Positions 34,598-42,537 of a stretch of 64,000 nucleotides of DNA are shown piece by piece. Position numbers and translations under genes: made by a program. The stretch lies in the NCBI GenBank assembly GCA_012103505.1, contig WLWP01000002.1, positions 372,001-436,000 on the forward strand, written 5' to 3'. Position 1 is the first letter of the stretch. The number at the start of each line of letters is the position of its first letter. This DNA is from Pseudomonadales bacterium (GTDB lineage Bacteria > Pseudomonadota > Gammaproteobacteria > Pseudomonadales > Azotimanducaceae). Below the pieces are notes generated by a model. That model was not told where the DNA came from, ran no database searches, and saw nothing but the letters and a program-made list of their open reading frames with translations.

Positions 34598-35410
34598 ATG
34601 GACTTGACAGCCTATCTTGAACGGATTGAATTCTCGGGTACGCCAGCCGTGGATCTCGCTACACTTAAAACAGTCCACCATCAGCACCTGTTACACATAC
34701 CCTATGAGAACATCGACGTGCAGCTTGGCTCACCGCTCGATTTCGACATGCAAAGGATATTTAACAAACTAGTCACCGCAAATCGGGGTGGCTGGTGCTA
34801 TGAGATGAATGGGCTGCTGGGTTGGGCACTGCAGGAAATTGGCTTTGAGGTTACCAGGATGTGCGGTGGGGTAATGCGGGAGTTTGCTGGCGATGAACAA
34901 ATCGGCAACCACCTGATCCTCGAGGTCAATCTCAACGGCGATCGGTGGCTCGCGGATGTGGGCTTGGGAGACGGCATCCGTCAGCCAATTCCAATCGCCA
35001 AAGGTAGCCATACTCAACAAGGGCTATCCTACAAACTCGCAACGATGCCGGACGGATTTTGGCGTTTCAGCAACCACCAACATAGCAACGTCAAATCCTT
35101 CGATTTCATGCACCAACCAGCTAATGAAGAACAGCTTGCTCAGCGCTGTCAGTGGCTTCAAACCGATCCACAGTCGCCGTTCATGATGGCGCTAATCATC
35201 CAACGTTTTACTCCTGAAACGATCGAAGTCCAGCTAGGCAAAATGCACACGACTATCCGCGCTGAAGGCAAGCAAACAACAGAGATAAACTCGTTGGAAG
35301 CAATGCAAGAGCATTTGCAAACAACGTTCGGACTGAGTGTGGATATCTCACCAGCTTGGGATGGTATTCTCGCCGCACACAAAAAATTCACCGAAGAACG
35401 TACCGGCTAG
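34598..35410 (+). CDS. Arylamine N-acetyltransferase
   Basis: 270 residues from ATG 34598, where the family start [10 protein letters not shown] lies; a TTG upstream is not supported. The Cys-His-Asp triad is Cys67 (RGGWCYEMN), His105 (GNHLILEV) and Asp120 (LADVGLGDG). It transfers acetyl or other acyl groups from CoA to arylamines or hydrazines. The stop overlaps the rluE GTG by one base. Confidence 0.93.
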   Translation: MDLTAYLERIEFSGTPAVDLATLKTVHHQHLLHIPYENIDVQLGSPLDFDMQRIFNKLVTANRGGWCYEMNGLLGWALQEIGFEVTRMCGGVMREFAGDEQIGNHLILEVNLNGDRWLADVGLGDGIRQPIPIAKGSHTQQGLSYKLATMPDGFWRFSNHQHSNVKSFDFMHQPANEEQLAQRCQWLQTDPQSPFMMALIIQRFTPETIEVQLGKMHTTIRAEGKQTTEINSLEAMQEHLQTTFGLSVDISPAWDGILAAHKKFTEERTG

Positions 35411-35967
35411 TGGCAACTGCGATCCTCCTAAACAAGCCGTTCAACGTACTATCACAGTTCACTGATGAGGCTGGACGTCTAACTCTCAGTAAGTTCGTCA
35501 CAAATCCTGCAGTACGAGTCGCTGGACGCTTGGATTACGACAGCGAAGGTTTGTTAGTACTTACCGATTCTGGCCAGTTTCAACACACTCTCACCCATCC
35601 CGATAAAGCCATCACCAAAACGTACTGGGCTCAAGTCGAAGGCGCTCCTGCGGAAAGCGATCTCGAACCGCTACGTACAGGTTTGGAGTTGAAAGATGGA
35701 CCCGCACTTCCTGCACGTGCACGGCTGTTAGGGACACCACACCTGCTTTGGGATCGTGACCCACCAATTAGACATCGTGCATCGATTCCAGAGAGTTGGC
35801 TCGAGATAACGATCAGCGAAGGGCGTAATCGACAAGTTCGACGAATGTGCGCAGCCATCGGCTTCCCAGTACTGAGACTCATCAGATATCGCGTTGGCTC
35901 GTGGACGTTAGATGGCTTGTTACCAGGTGAAAGTAGAGAGGTAAGCATTCGCACCGACCGATCATGA
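35410..35967 (+). CDS. rluE: 23S rRNA pseudouridine synthase RluE-like
   Basis: 185 residues from a GTG overlapping the upstream stop. RsuA-family catalytic motif [14 protein letters not shown] with Asp42, no S4 domain, and the C-terminal [27 protein letters not shown]. Absence of S4 and the small size fit RluE (E. coli 23S U2457) better than RluB, RluF or RsuA. Coupling to an acetyltransferase gene is probably incidental. Confidence 0.88.
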   Translation: MATAILLNKPFNVLSQFTDEAGRLTLSKFVTNPAVRVAGRLDYDSEGLLVLTDSGQFQHTLTHPDKAITKTYWAQVEGAPAESDLEPLRTGLELKDGPALPARARLLGTPHLLWDRDPPIRHRASIPESWLEITISEGRNRQVRRMCAAIGFPVLRLIRYRVGSWTLDGLLPGESREVSIRTDRS

Positions 35968-35977
35968 TCGAGCGTAT

Positions 35978-36241
35978 CTAGATCATGTCGACTTGACGGT
36001 TCCAAACGGTAGGATCGCCACGGTTACCTTCGCGCCGAAGTTTCTTGAGTTCGGTGACTTTGGCATCCAAAGACTCTTTGCTTGAAACAAAGCGGCGTAA
36101 ATCCATACGGGCTTCTTCTAAGGTAGGAAACGGTCCGACATCCTGTTCACGCGCAGCGTAGTACCAAGCGTCGTCGACCCTGAAAAAGCGGTCCTCGCTT
36201 CTAAACAGATGAACAGATCCCTTGTCATCACCTTTCCTCAT
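35978..36241 (-). CDS. Small conserved protein, DUF6316-like
   Basis: 87 residues, charged, no signal peptide. The pattern FRSEDRFFRVDDAWYYAARE, then GPFPTLEEARMDLRRFV resembles small gammaproteobacterial proteins of the DUF6316 type. Function unknown. Convergent with rluE. Confidence 0.6.
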   Translation of the reverse strand: MRKGDDKGSVHLFRSEDRFFRVDDAWYYAAREQDVGPFPTLEEARMDLRRFVSSKESLDAKVTELKKLRREGNRGDPTVWNRQVDMI

Positions 36242-36279
36242 AGCGGAAGGATAGCCGACCCTATCGGCTCAAATTGCAA

Positions 36280-36415
36280 CTAGGTTCACAGAATGAGCAA
36301 TCAAATACTTATCATTATTTAGTTTGACTTTAATTTTATTTAAGTTATTGTTTAATTATATTTAGTCAGACTTGAATATATTTAATCGAATCACCTAGTA
36401 CAACTCGGAGATAAC
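36280..36415 (+). promoter_or_regulatory. AT-rich promoter region upstream of the DUF2089 pair
   Basis: Base composition drops sharply from about 36296 to 36395. It holds TTGACT at 36324 and several TAATTATA-like hexamers but no pair with ideal spacing, so an exact promoter cannot be chosen. The similar AT-rich segment before the membrane protein at 62203 is notable. Confidence 0.4.
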
Positions 36416-36739
36416 ATGAACTTCCCAAATTGGTTACGCCAACTCGACGAAACCGACATCCATTTCCTGAAGCGCATGCTGCTGGCTTCTGGTTCTCTCA
36501 AGCAGCTGGCGGAAGAATATGAGGTTTCGTACCCAACCATCCGTCAACGCCTGGACAGAGTCATCCAACGGGTGCATCAGGCAGACAGCAACCCAGATGA
36601 CGATCCGTTCGAATCGAAGGTTCGACAGCTCGTATCAGATAACGATCTTAACCCCAGCACCGCGCGAGACTTGCTCGAATTACATCGTGCAACCCGCCAA
36701 TCCAATTCATCTACTCAAGAGGTATCAGAAAATGGTTGA
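36416..36739 (+). CDS. DUF2089-type helix-turn-helix protein
   Basis: 107 residues. The core LDETDIHFLKRMLLASGSLKQLAEEYEVSYPTIRQRLDRVI matches DUF2089, whose (G/S)-L-K-x-L-A…SYPT segment is a helix-turn-helix. The expected N-terminal zinc ribbon is absent. The second half (ESKVRQLVSDNDLNPSTARDLLELH) looks like a short helical domain. The end overlaps the membrane protein gene by 8 bases, so it may regulate its own two-gene operon. Confidence 0.72.
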   Translation: MNFPNWLRQLDETDIHFLKRMLLASGSLKQLAEEYEVSYPTIRQRLDRVIQRVHQADSNPDDDPFESKVRQLVSDNDLNPSTARDLLELHRATRQSNSSTQEVSENG

Positions 36740-37058
36740 TCCATGGTTTTCCCAAGAAATAGCCCCTTGGCTGTCCCTACTCTCGCTCTTCTCACTCCTC
36801 AACTTCGCCTACGGTTGGGCGCAAAAAGGTCACAAGAGAGAGCTGGTCATGAACACGTACAAAGGGGTAGTCCTCTTCGGGCTGGCACTACTCGTTGTTG
36901 GCATAATCGCCTACTTCGTTGATCAACCCTACTGGGTATGGTTTTCGTTGATCTTAGCCGGTGGACTGCTAGGCGGGCTGATGGTTTGGGGCTCAACGCA
37001 AATCACGAAGCTCTACGACGAAGCTGAGTTACGCAAGACAATCGCCAATGACCTATAG
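36732..37058 (+). CDS. Three-helix membrane protein
   Basis: 108 residues from ATG 36732, inside the end of the DUF2089 gene. Three hydrophobic segments: WLSLLSLFSLLNFAYG, GVVLFGLALLVVGIIAYFV and VWFSLILAGGLLGGLMVW. Small membrane proteins of this kind are commonly paired with DUF2089 or similar regulators; the role is unknown. Convergent with the PhzF gene, overlapping it by 6 bases. Confidence 0.65.
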   Translation: MVDPWFSQEIAPWLSLLSLFSLLNFAYGWAQKGHKRELVMNTYKGVVLFGLALLVVGIIAYFVDQPYWVWFSLILAGGLLGGLMVWGSTQITKLYDEAELRKTIANDL

Positions 37059-37889
37059 GGTCATCTCACCCACCACGACCGGTTGAACTTTACCGCCCAC
37101 CGCGAGCGTATCTGCCACATCCAGATACAGCCGCGAGGGGCGGTTAATTTCCACCCCTTGATCAACCACGACTCGACCAACATTTCCTTTGTGCTTTTTC
37201 AAATAAGCAGCGAAAGCCGAATTTGCAGAACCCGTGGCAGGATCCTCTCTAGGACCGGACGCGATAAAGAACATACGCGAAGCAAAATCAGCCTGAGGTT
37301 CATAGGGCTCTGCGCTCACTACAAATACTGAGCGCGCTGGCAGTCCTTGTGCGATCAACTCATCGCGCAAGTTAACGTTAAACGTCGCCTTCTTAAGCGC
37401 TGCTAGATCACGCACCGGAACAATGACGAACTGGGGCCCGACTTCAAGCATCTCCACAGGCAGTTCAGCAGATAGGTCTGAAACGTCCAAGCCGATGAGC
37501 TGAGCCGCGCGTTGAGCATCCAGTTCACCGTGGAAACTAACTGGCGGCGGCACCATCCAACCAAGATCAGCCTCAAACTCAACCGGAACTGGACCCGCGG
37601 CAAGATTTAGAACGATACGTCCACGGCCTTGGGTTAATACCCACGCCGTGCCAAGGGTTGGATGACCTGCAAACGGAAGTTCGGATCCGGGGGTAAAGAT
37701 CCGAACTGTCGCTTCAGTGTCCGACCGCGCCGTTATGAACGTTGTTTCGGAATAGTTCATTTCCAACGCCACCGCCTGCATTTCTGCATCTGACAAACTC
37801 GCGGCATCTTCGATCACTGCTAACTGATTACCAGCGAGCTGCGCTTCTGCGAATACATCAACAATGTGCATCCGGTATTTTCGCGTCAT
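37053..37889 (-). CDS. PhzF-family isomerase/epimerase
   Basis: 278 residues from ATG 37889 with GGGGAAAG as RBS. Family blocks: VDVFAEAQLAGNQLAVI, the catalytic Glu in MNYSETTFI, FTPGSELPFAGHPTLGTAW and GPREDPATGSANSAFAAYL. Members isomerise or epimerise small metabolites; phenazine synthesis is not implied because no other phz genes are present. Confidence 0.88.
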   Translation of the reverse strand: MTRKYRMHIVDVFAEAQLAGNQLAVIEDAASLSDAEMQAVALEMNYSETTFITARSDTEATVRIFTPGSELPFAGHPTLGTAWVLTQGRGRIVLNLAAGPVPVEFEADLGWMVPPPVSFHGELDAQRAAQLIGLDVSDLSAELPVEMLEVGPQFVIVPVRDLAALKKATFNVNLRDELIAQGLPARSVFVVSAEPYEPQADFASRMFFIASGPREDPATGSANSAFAAYLKKHKGNVGRVVVDQGVEINRPSRLYLDVADTLAVGGKVQPVVVGEMTL

Positions 37890-37896
37890 ATCTTTC

Positions 37897-37951
37897 CCCA
37901 CGTTTGTTTTTCCCCACGGTTGTTTTTCACAGACGTTTGTTTTTCACCGAC
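37897..37951. repeat. Tandem repeat CCCACGTTTGTTTTT, three to four copies
   Basis: Units of 16-17 bases at 37897, 37913 and 37929 (CCCACGTTTGTTTTT, CCCACGGTTGTTTTT, CACAGACGTTTGTTTTT) and a degenerate fourth. They fill the whole spacer between the soxR stop and the PhzF start. Confidence 0.8.
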
Positions 37952-37952
37952 G

Positions 37953-38423
37953 CTATTCTGGCGAATCACCAACAATATATCTTGGTCCGGGCCCGTTTTT
38001 GTTTATCCGATCGTCTGCGTTGTACAACGTGCAGTTTTCAAGTGACAGGCAACCACAACCAATACATCCCTCCAGACGATCACGCATTTGCGTCATGAGC
38101 TCGATCTTCTCATCCAATACCCCCGAGAACTGTTTACTGATTCTTGTCCAATCTCGCAGCGTCGGGGTACGACCACTCGGTAGCGACTCAAGTCGCTTAC
38201 GTATGTCCTCCAAGGTAAACCCCATTTGCTGGGCGATTAAGACGAACGAGAGCCTGCGTATATCTGAGCGAAGAAAACGTCTTTGTCCGCCGTTGTTGCG
38301 GATCGGACTGACCAACCCTGCTTCTTCATAGAATCGAATTGCCGAAATAGACAGTCCCGTACGGGTGGAGATTTAGCCTATCGACAGTCGCTCATTACCT
38401 CTCACGCGATGCTCTTTTGTCAT
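37953..38423 (-). pseudogene. soxR: SoxR-type redox regulator with an in-frame stop codon
   Basis: From ATG 38423 the frame reads MTKEHRVRGNERLSIG, then TAA at 38375-38373, then ISTRTGLSISAIRFYEEAGL and a complete MerR/SoxR protein. SoxR proteins have Glu at this position (SIGE), so one G-to-T change explains the stop. Downstream, the [2Fe-2S] sensor CIGCGCLSLENC (CX2CXCX5C) and the long dimerisation helix are intact, as is the normal 156-codon length. Without readthrough only 16 residues would be made; reinitiation at the TTG (38315) would lose most of the winged helix. Either a recent pseudogene or a sequence error. Confidence 0.88.
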
Positions 38424-38424
38424 T

Positions 38425-38490
38425 TGATTTCTCCTCTTTTCCTCTGATTTCCCCTCTTTTTTATCTGATTTCCCCTCTTTTTCCTGATTT
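38425..38490. repeat. Tandem repeat carrying the soxR ribosome-binding site
   Basis: TGATTTCCCCTCTTTTT-like units start at 38425, 38445, 38466 and 38485 (period 19-21). On the soxR strand each unit reads AAAAGAGGGGAAATCA, i.e. a copy of the Shine-Dalgarno and spacer directly before the soxR ATG. They lie between soxR and the SoxR box. Confidence 0.85.
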
Positions 38491-38510
38491 GAAATGAATG
38501 ACAAAAAAGC

Positions 38511-38541
38511 TTGACCTAAAGTAAGGTTGAGGTATTAGCAT
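38511..38541 (+). promoter_or_regulatory. SoxR box in a 19-bp-spacer promoter
   Basis: TTGACC (38511-38516) and TAGCAT (38536-38541) are 19 bp apart, the long spacing typical of MerR/SoxR-activated promoters. Between them lies CCTAAA-GTAAGG-TTGAGG (38515-38532), which differs from the SoxR box CCTCAA-N6-TTGAGG at one arm position. It drives the VOC gene at 38580. Confidence 0.82.
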
Positions 38542-38579
38542 CCTCCTCAATCGCTCAAGATGTCAACTGGAGAATCGAA

Positions 38580-38960
38580 ATGGCCAAACTTGAACACGTG
38601 AACGTAACCGTCTCAGATCCAAGCCGCACAGCAGAACAACTATGTCGGTTGTTCGACTGGCATGTCCGCTGGGAAGGTCCTTCGCAGATGGGTGGCAACA
38701 CAGTACATGTCGGCACCGACGACGACTATGTGGCGGTCTATACATTCGACGGCAACCCACCCGGCGAAGGCAGGACTGGGTCTCGGCGTGGTGGCCTTAA
38801 CCATATCGGCGTTGTCGTGGATGACCTTGATGCGACTGAAACTCGAGTGACCGAACTAGGGTTCGAACCATTCAACCATATGGATTACGAACCAGGCCGT
38901 CGTTTCTATTTTCTCGACCATGACGGAATCGAGTTTGAGGTGATTAGTTACCAAGCTTAA
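38580..38960 (+). CDS. VOC-family (glyoxalase/bleomycin-resistance) protein
   Basis: 126 residues with the paired beta-alpha-beta-beta-beta modules: LEHVNVTVSDPSRTAEQLCRLFDW and LNHIGVVVDDLDATETRVTELGF. Metal ligands are His7, His-containing LNHIG and a C-terminal Glu (GIEFEVISY). RBS GGAGAATCG. The SoxR-type promoter upstream suggests induction by redox-active compounds; the substrate is unknown. Confidence 0.88.
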   Translation: MAKLEHVNVTVSDPSRTAEQLCRLFDWHVRWEGPSQMGGNTVHVGTDDDYVAVYTFDGNPPGEGRTGSRRGGLNHIGVVVDDLDATETRVTELGFEPFNHMDYEPGRRFYFLDHDGIEFEVISYQA

Positions 38961-39016
38961 CTATTGAGAGCTAGTTATTAAGAGTTAGCTACCGAAGCTA
39001 GCTGTTGAGAGACAGC
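38961..39016. repeat. Degenerate tandem repeat after the VOC gene
   Basis: Units CTATTGAGAGCTAGT, TATTAAGAGTTAGCT, ACCGAAGCTAGCT and GTTGAGAGACAGC follow the stop codon directly. Copies share 60-80% of positions, so the call is less certain than for the other arrays. Confidence 0.55.
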
Positions 39017-39049
39017 GACAACCCTCTACCAAAACAGTCCAACCGAGGT

Positions 39050-39793
39050 TTACCCTGCCAACGCGTCAGCAATATGCGGGTAGACCGCCGGACTGAACAT
39101 CAGGCCACTGTGCGTGCCATCGATCACGATGTTCTTGCCAAACGGTAGTTTCGCGCTTGAAGGTGGCACCACCGGATCCTCGTTAGAGTAAATCGCAGTG
39201 ACCTTGGTAGATGGCGCAAGTGGTCCGAAAAGATCTGTGTAGTACTCACACCCACAACGAGGTGCAGTGCAGTCCGCATCCACCAGTCGCGTCGCGGCAA
39301 GGCCCGCATTAATCACCCAACGTTGGATGTCGTTTCCCTGTTCCATTGATTCGGCAAACGCAGACACGCCTTCTGGCCCCGCATTCAGAAATCCGCCAAG
39401 CGGAGAGCCAACTAAGATTAAGTGCGAAACCTGCTTACCAAGTCTGGTTGCTAGAGCTTTGGCAAGGAGACCGCCTCGGCTATGGCCCAGAATCGCAATC
39501 GGAGATCTATCCTCAGCAAGTAGAGGTTCAAGCTTCGCCTGAACATCTGTCGCCATGCGTTTAGCACAACCTAAATTCAACAAAATGTCGGAACTTAGCG
39601 GTTGATAGCCGATCCGCGATAACCAGTGTCGGACGGTTGTTAGATAGAGATCGTTGCCCATCAACCCGGGTAAGACCAGAACTCGTCGGCCGCTGCCGCG
39701 TGGCATGCCAGTGCCGCGCAGCATTGGATCTCGATGTAACGCCAAGAACTCAGCCATTGCCTGGGCTTCGTGAAAGAACGACGTATCAGCCAT
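39050..39793 (-). CDS. Alpha/beta hydrolase, lipase-like
   Basis: 247 residues. Oxyanion region LVLPGLMGNDLYL, nucleophile elbow GHSRGG (about 102), acid in YSNEDPVVPP and His in GTHSGLMFSP. The C-rich CTAPRCGCEYY segment is unusual. It resembles the hydrolase beside phaR at 45395 in its VLPG…GHS/GQS…HSGLM/HSGMG layout, so the two may be distant paralogues acting on acyl esters. Confidence 0.8.
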   Translation of the reverse strand: MADTSFFHEAQAMAEFLALHRDPMLRGTGMPRGSGRRVLVLPGLMGNDLYLTTVRHWLSRIGYQPLSSDILLNLGCAKRMATDVQAKLEPLLAEDRSPIAILGHSRGGLLAKALATRLGKQVSHLILVGSPLGGFLNAGPEGVSAFAESMEQGNDIQRWVINAGLAATRLVDADCTAPRCGCEYYTDLFGPLAPSTKVTAIYSNEDPVVPPSSAKLPFGKNIVIDGTHSGLMFSPAVYPHIADALAG

Positions 39794-39807
39794 GCATCCG
39801 CTCCTGT

Positions 39808-40620
39808 TTAGTGGAGGATCTCGCCCTTCAATATTTGATCGACCGCATAACCAACCCCCGCCTCGTGGTTCGCGCGCGTCACATAGTCTGCATGACTTTT
39901 CGTCGTCTCATCAGCCTGCCCCATCGCCACTGCGGCACCCGCTGCCTTAAACATCTCAAGATCGTTTTCCGCATCTCCGAAAGCCACTACTTGTTCTCTT
40001 GTAATGCCCATCTCTTCACATGCAGCTTGAAGCGCGGCTCCTTTCGTCGCCGCCTTAGCAGTTATGGTGATGATAATTTTGCCGCTCGGGCCAATAGAAT
40101 CAAAAATGTTCACTTGGTCTGCAAACTTCTCCTGCAGCTCGGATCGTATCCGTGCAATACAGGCACTTCCCTGAATGGCTGCGATTCGCGGTGGATCGTC
40201 CACGTCTAAATTGAGTGCACGAACCCACGACATTTCATCGCCCATTTGGGTCATATCCGGTTCACCATCCAGCTTCAAACGAACATCGGCTCCGAAAGTG
40301 ACTGTCGCTATGCAACGCTCTCCGTTACAAAGGTCAAATAGCTCTTTTGTAAACTCTTCTGGCAGTCGATGGTCGAATATATCCAGTTGACGGCTTGGAT
40401 CATAAACCTGGGCACCTGAACAGGCGATGATGAGGTCCCTTATGCCAATTTGGTCTGCGATACGCTGTGCTATGTGCGTCCAGCGCGCCGTGGCGATCAT
40501 CACTTTGATGCCCATGTCGCGGGCACGTCGGAGCGATTCAATATTGGCACTTGGCAGCTCCTCTCCAACAAGAAGCGTACCATCTAGATCAATCGCAAAT
40601 GCGCGGTACTTTGTACTCAT
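39808..40620 (-). CDS. Cof-type HAD-IIB phosphatase
   Basis: 270 residues from ATG 40620. HAD motif I IDLDGTLLV (about 10-18), motif II IATAR (about 43), motif III Lys in ATKGAALQAACEEMG, motif IV AFGDAENDLEMFKAAG. The C2B cap follows motif II. Acts on sugar phosphates or other phosphoesters; substrate unknown. Confidence 0.9.
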   Translation of the reverse strand: MSTKYRAFAIDLDGTLLVGEELPSANIESLRRARDMGIKVMIATARWTHIAQRIADQIGIRDLIIACSGAQVYDPSRQLDIFDHRLPEEFTKELFDLCNGERCIATVTFGADVRLKLDGEPDMTQMGDEMSWVRALNLDVDDPPRIAAIQGSACIARIRSELQEKFADQVNIFDSIGPSGKIIITITAKAATKGAALQAACEEMGITREQVVAFGDAENDLEMFKAAGAAVAMGQADETTKSHADYVTRANHEAGVGYAVDQILKGEILH

Positions 40621-40635
40621 AAAATGTAGTGACGA

Positions 40636-40647
40636 GATTATATAATC
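40636..40647. promoter_or_regulatory. GATTATATAATC palindrome between divergent genes
   Basis: A perfect 12-bp palindrome, with partly symmetrical GACGA/CGTC flanks, stands 16 bases upstream of the HAD gene start. Could be an operator or simply overlapping -10 boxes. Confidence 0.35.
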
Positions 40648-40727
40648 GTCTTGTATACCAAACTTAGTTAATATAGCCAAACGCGCTAAAACGCTTACGC
40701 AACAGTAGCACGACAACGGAGACACTA

Positions 40728-40973
40728 ATGAAAATTAACGTTGAGATTGATCTTACCCCGGAGGAACTGCGTCGATTTATGGGTCTGCCTGACGTGCAAG
40801 GTTGGCAGCAGCAAATGATGGAATCTTTCACGAACAACCTGCAAAACTCCCAGGAACAACAGCAAGAATTTGTCACCAGTTTACTGACCGGTGCTTTCGC
40901 ACCTTGGCAAAATTTTGTTGGAGGCATGAATGGTTTCGGTAATGTCTCACCTCCCAAGCCCGACAATAAATAG
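40728..40973 (+). CDS. Small DUF6489-like protein
   Basis: 81 residues. The start MKINVEIDLTPEELRRFMGLPDV is characteristic of a small conserved family found in alpha- and gammaproteobacteria (DUF6489), followed by a Gln-rich amphipathic helix (WQQQMMESFTNNLQNSQEQQQ) reminiscent of granule-associated proteins. It sits at the head of the WS/DGAT-GNAT-phasin run, so a storage-granule role is possible but unproven. Confidence 0.65.
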   Translation: MKINVEIDLTPEELRRFMGLPDVQGWQQQMMESFTNNLQNSQEQQQEFVTSLLTGAFAPWQNFVGGMNGFGNVSPPKPDNK

Positions 40974-40987
40974 CCCGACAATAAATA
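40958..40987. repeat. Perfect 15-bp tandem duplication across a stop codon
   Basis: GCCCGACAATAAATA occurs at 40958-40972 and 40973-40987, with a partial third GCCCGATA. The first copy encodes the protein end and reaches into its TAG stop. Confidence 0.9.
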
Positions 40988-41027
40988 GCCCGATAGAAGT
41001 AACCAGACACAGCCGGTTCCTCATCTT

Positions 41028-42512
41028 ATGCGTCTAACAGATCAAGCAGCAGCCAGTCTTTTTTTGGAGAAGACCGGGGTCGCCATGCAGGTCAGTGCTC
41101 TTTCTATCCTGGCAACCAATCCCGACCTCGATGCCATTCTCAAACACGTCGGTTCACGCTTAAGTAGCCTACCCCACTACCGCAAACGTCTCGCATTCGT
41201 ACCATTCAATCTTGCCCACCCGGTTTGGGTCGATCATGAAGAGTTCGATATTGCAGAACATATAACTAAGGTCGAACTACCGGGCGATACCTCAGTTGAT
41301 GATCTGATCTCCCACGCAGTGGATATCGGCACCAAGCCCCTAGATCGAACCAAGCCGTTGTGGGCGATGCACTTGGTTAGCGCTAAAGATCGCGATCAAA
41401 CTATCCTTGTACATGTTGTCCACCTCGCCGCCTTAGACAACGTTACGCTCGGGGAGGACGCACATGTGTTCTTCGACTTGCTCAGAGAACCGCGTGTCGC
41501 GCCACCAGAAGACTGGACGCCTGAAGCTGCACCTTCCGAGATGGACCTTGCCAGCGAAGCGGTCAAAGACAACACCGCAGCTTTTGCAGAACAGTCCCGT
41601 CGCCTCGGAAGTTTTTCCGAACATGGCAGTGAAATGATTCGCCGTGCAACTGAGTCAGTGACGCGATTCTTAACCGAACCGATCTGTATTGCCCCTTGGA
41701 ACCAAGGTCTTGTCGGCCAGGCTAGGGAGTTCCGTCGCATCTCGGTCCCATATCTCAACGTCCGAAAATTGCGTCGCAAGCTTGGCGGCACCGATAACGA
41801 CATTGTACTTACTGTGTTGGTTGAAGCAGCTGCGCGTTATCTCGCTAACAAATCTGTAAACGCAGCCGGTCGACATCTGCGTGTTTTCTGCCCAGTCAAA
41901 GTGCGTCGCGAAGATACTTCCGGCATACGAGGTAGTCGAATGTCCGGGGTATTCCCCGTTGCCGATGCTGAGCCCAGGGCAGTACTTGATCGCTTGACCG
42001 AAATTCGCTGGGAAAATGAGTCGATCAAGCAAAACCGAGAAGCGCAAGCACTACAATTGCTGAGCGAACTTGCACCACCTCTCCCGACGATCCCAGGCGT
42101 AGACGACGCAACCGCCAGCCGTTTCTTTGGACAGACCCCACTTAACTGGTTGACATTCAATCCGATCAATTTCTTCCAACAATTTATGCCAGGCAATCTC
42201 GCAACCTCCATCTCGAGCAGTCTACCGCCAGCGTTTTCGCAAATGATGGCAGGGTTTAACTTCAGTGCCGTCACTGCAAACGGTGCCCAAACCTCATTGT
42301 TTTTCGCCGGACATGAAGTGAAAGAACAGCTCTTTGTACCAGCACTTGCAGGCAATCTAGGATTCGCAGTAGCTATTAGCACCTACGCCCAAACCCTGAC
42401 ATTCAACCTCGTCGCCGATCGCGTATTGATGCCAGACATCGACATGATGCAAAGCTCTGTAGAAGCCGTTACACAAGAGCTCATGCAAGCAGCCGAATTA
42501 TCAGACAACTAG
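41028..42512 (+). CDS. WS/DGAT-family protein with degenerate active site
   Basis: 494 residues of the wax ester synthase/diacylglycerol acyltransferase family. The N-terminal FVPFNLAHPVWVDHEEFD and RTKPLWAMHLV blocks align well with the second WS/DGAT in this window. The HHxxxDG catalytic motif is HLAALDN (132-138): the second His, held to be the general base, is Leu and Gly is Asn. The C-terminal domain (RRISVPYLNVRKLRRKLGGTDNDIVLTVLVEAAARYL, LGFAVAIST) is retained. Wax/TAG synthesis is therefore doubtful; it may bind acyl chains or partner the active paralogue. Confidence 0.82.
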   Translation: MRLTDQAAASLFLEKTGVAMQVSALSILATNPDLDAILKHVGSRLSSLPHYRKRLAFVPFNLAHPVWVDHEEFDIAEHITKVELPGDTSVDDLISHAVDIGTKPLDRTKPLWAMHLVSAKDRDQTILVHVVHLAALDNVTLGEDAHVFFDLLREPRVAPPEDWTPEAAPSEMDLASEAVKDNTAAFAEQSRRLGSFSEHGSEMIRRATESVTRFLTEPICIAPWNQGLVGQAREFRRISVPYLNVRKLRRKLGGTDNDIVLTVLVEAAARYLANKSVNAAGRHLRVFCPVKVRREDTSGIRGSRMSGVFPVADAEPRAVLDRLTEIRWENESIKQNREAQALQLLSELAPPLPTIPGVDDATASRFFGQTPLNWLTFNPINFFQQFMPGNLATSISSSLPPAFSQMMAGFNFSAVTANGAQTSLFFAGHEVKEQLFVPALAGNLGFAVAISTYAQTLTFNLVADRVLMPDIDMMQSSVEAVTQELMQAAELSDN

Positions 42513-42537
42513 ACAAAACAAAATCCTTGGAGCTCAT

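Noticed and set aside
36519-37058. A 179-residue protein spanning the DUF2089 gene and the membrane gene
   Set aside because: Its first 70 residues are the DUF2089 gene read in the wrong frame; the membrane protein starts at ATG 36732.
37953-38315. A 120-residue stand-alone SoxR fragment starting at TTG 38315
   Set aside because: The upstream sequence continues the SoxR winged helix in the same frame apart from one TAA, so a full-length disrupted gene is the better reading.
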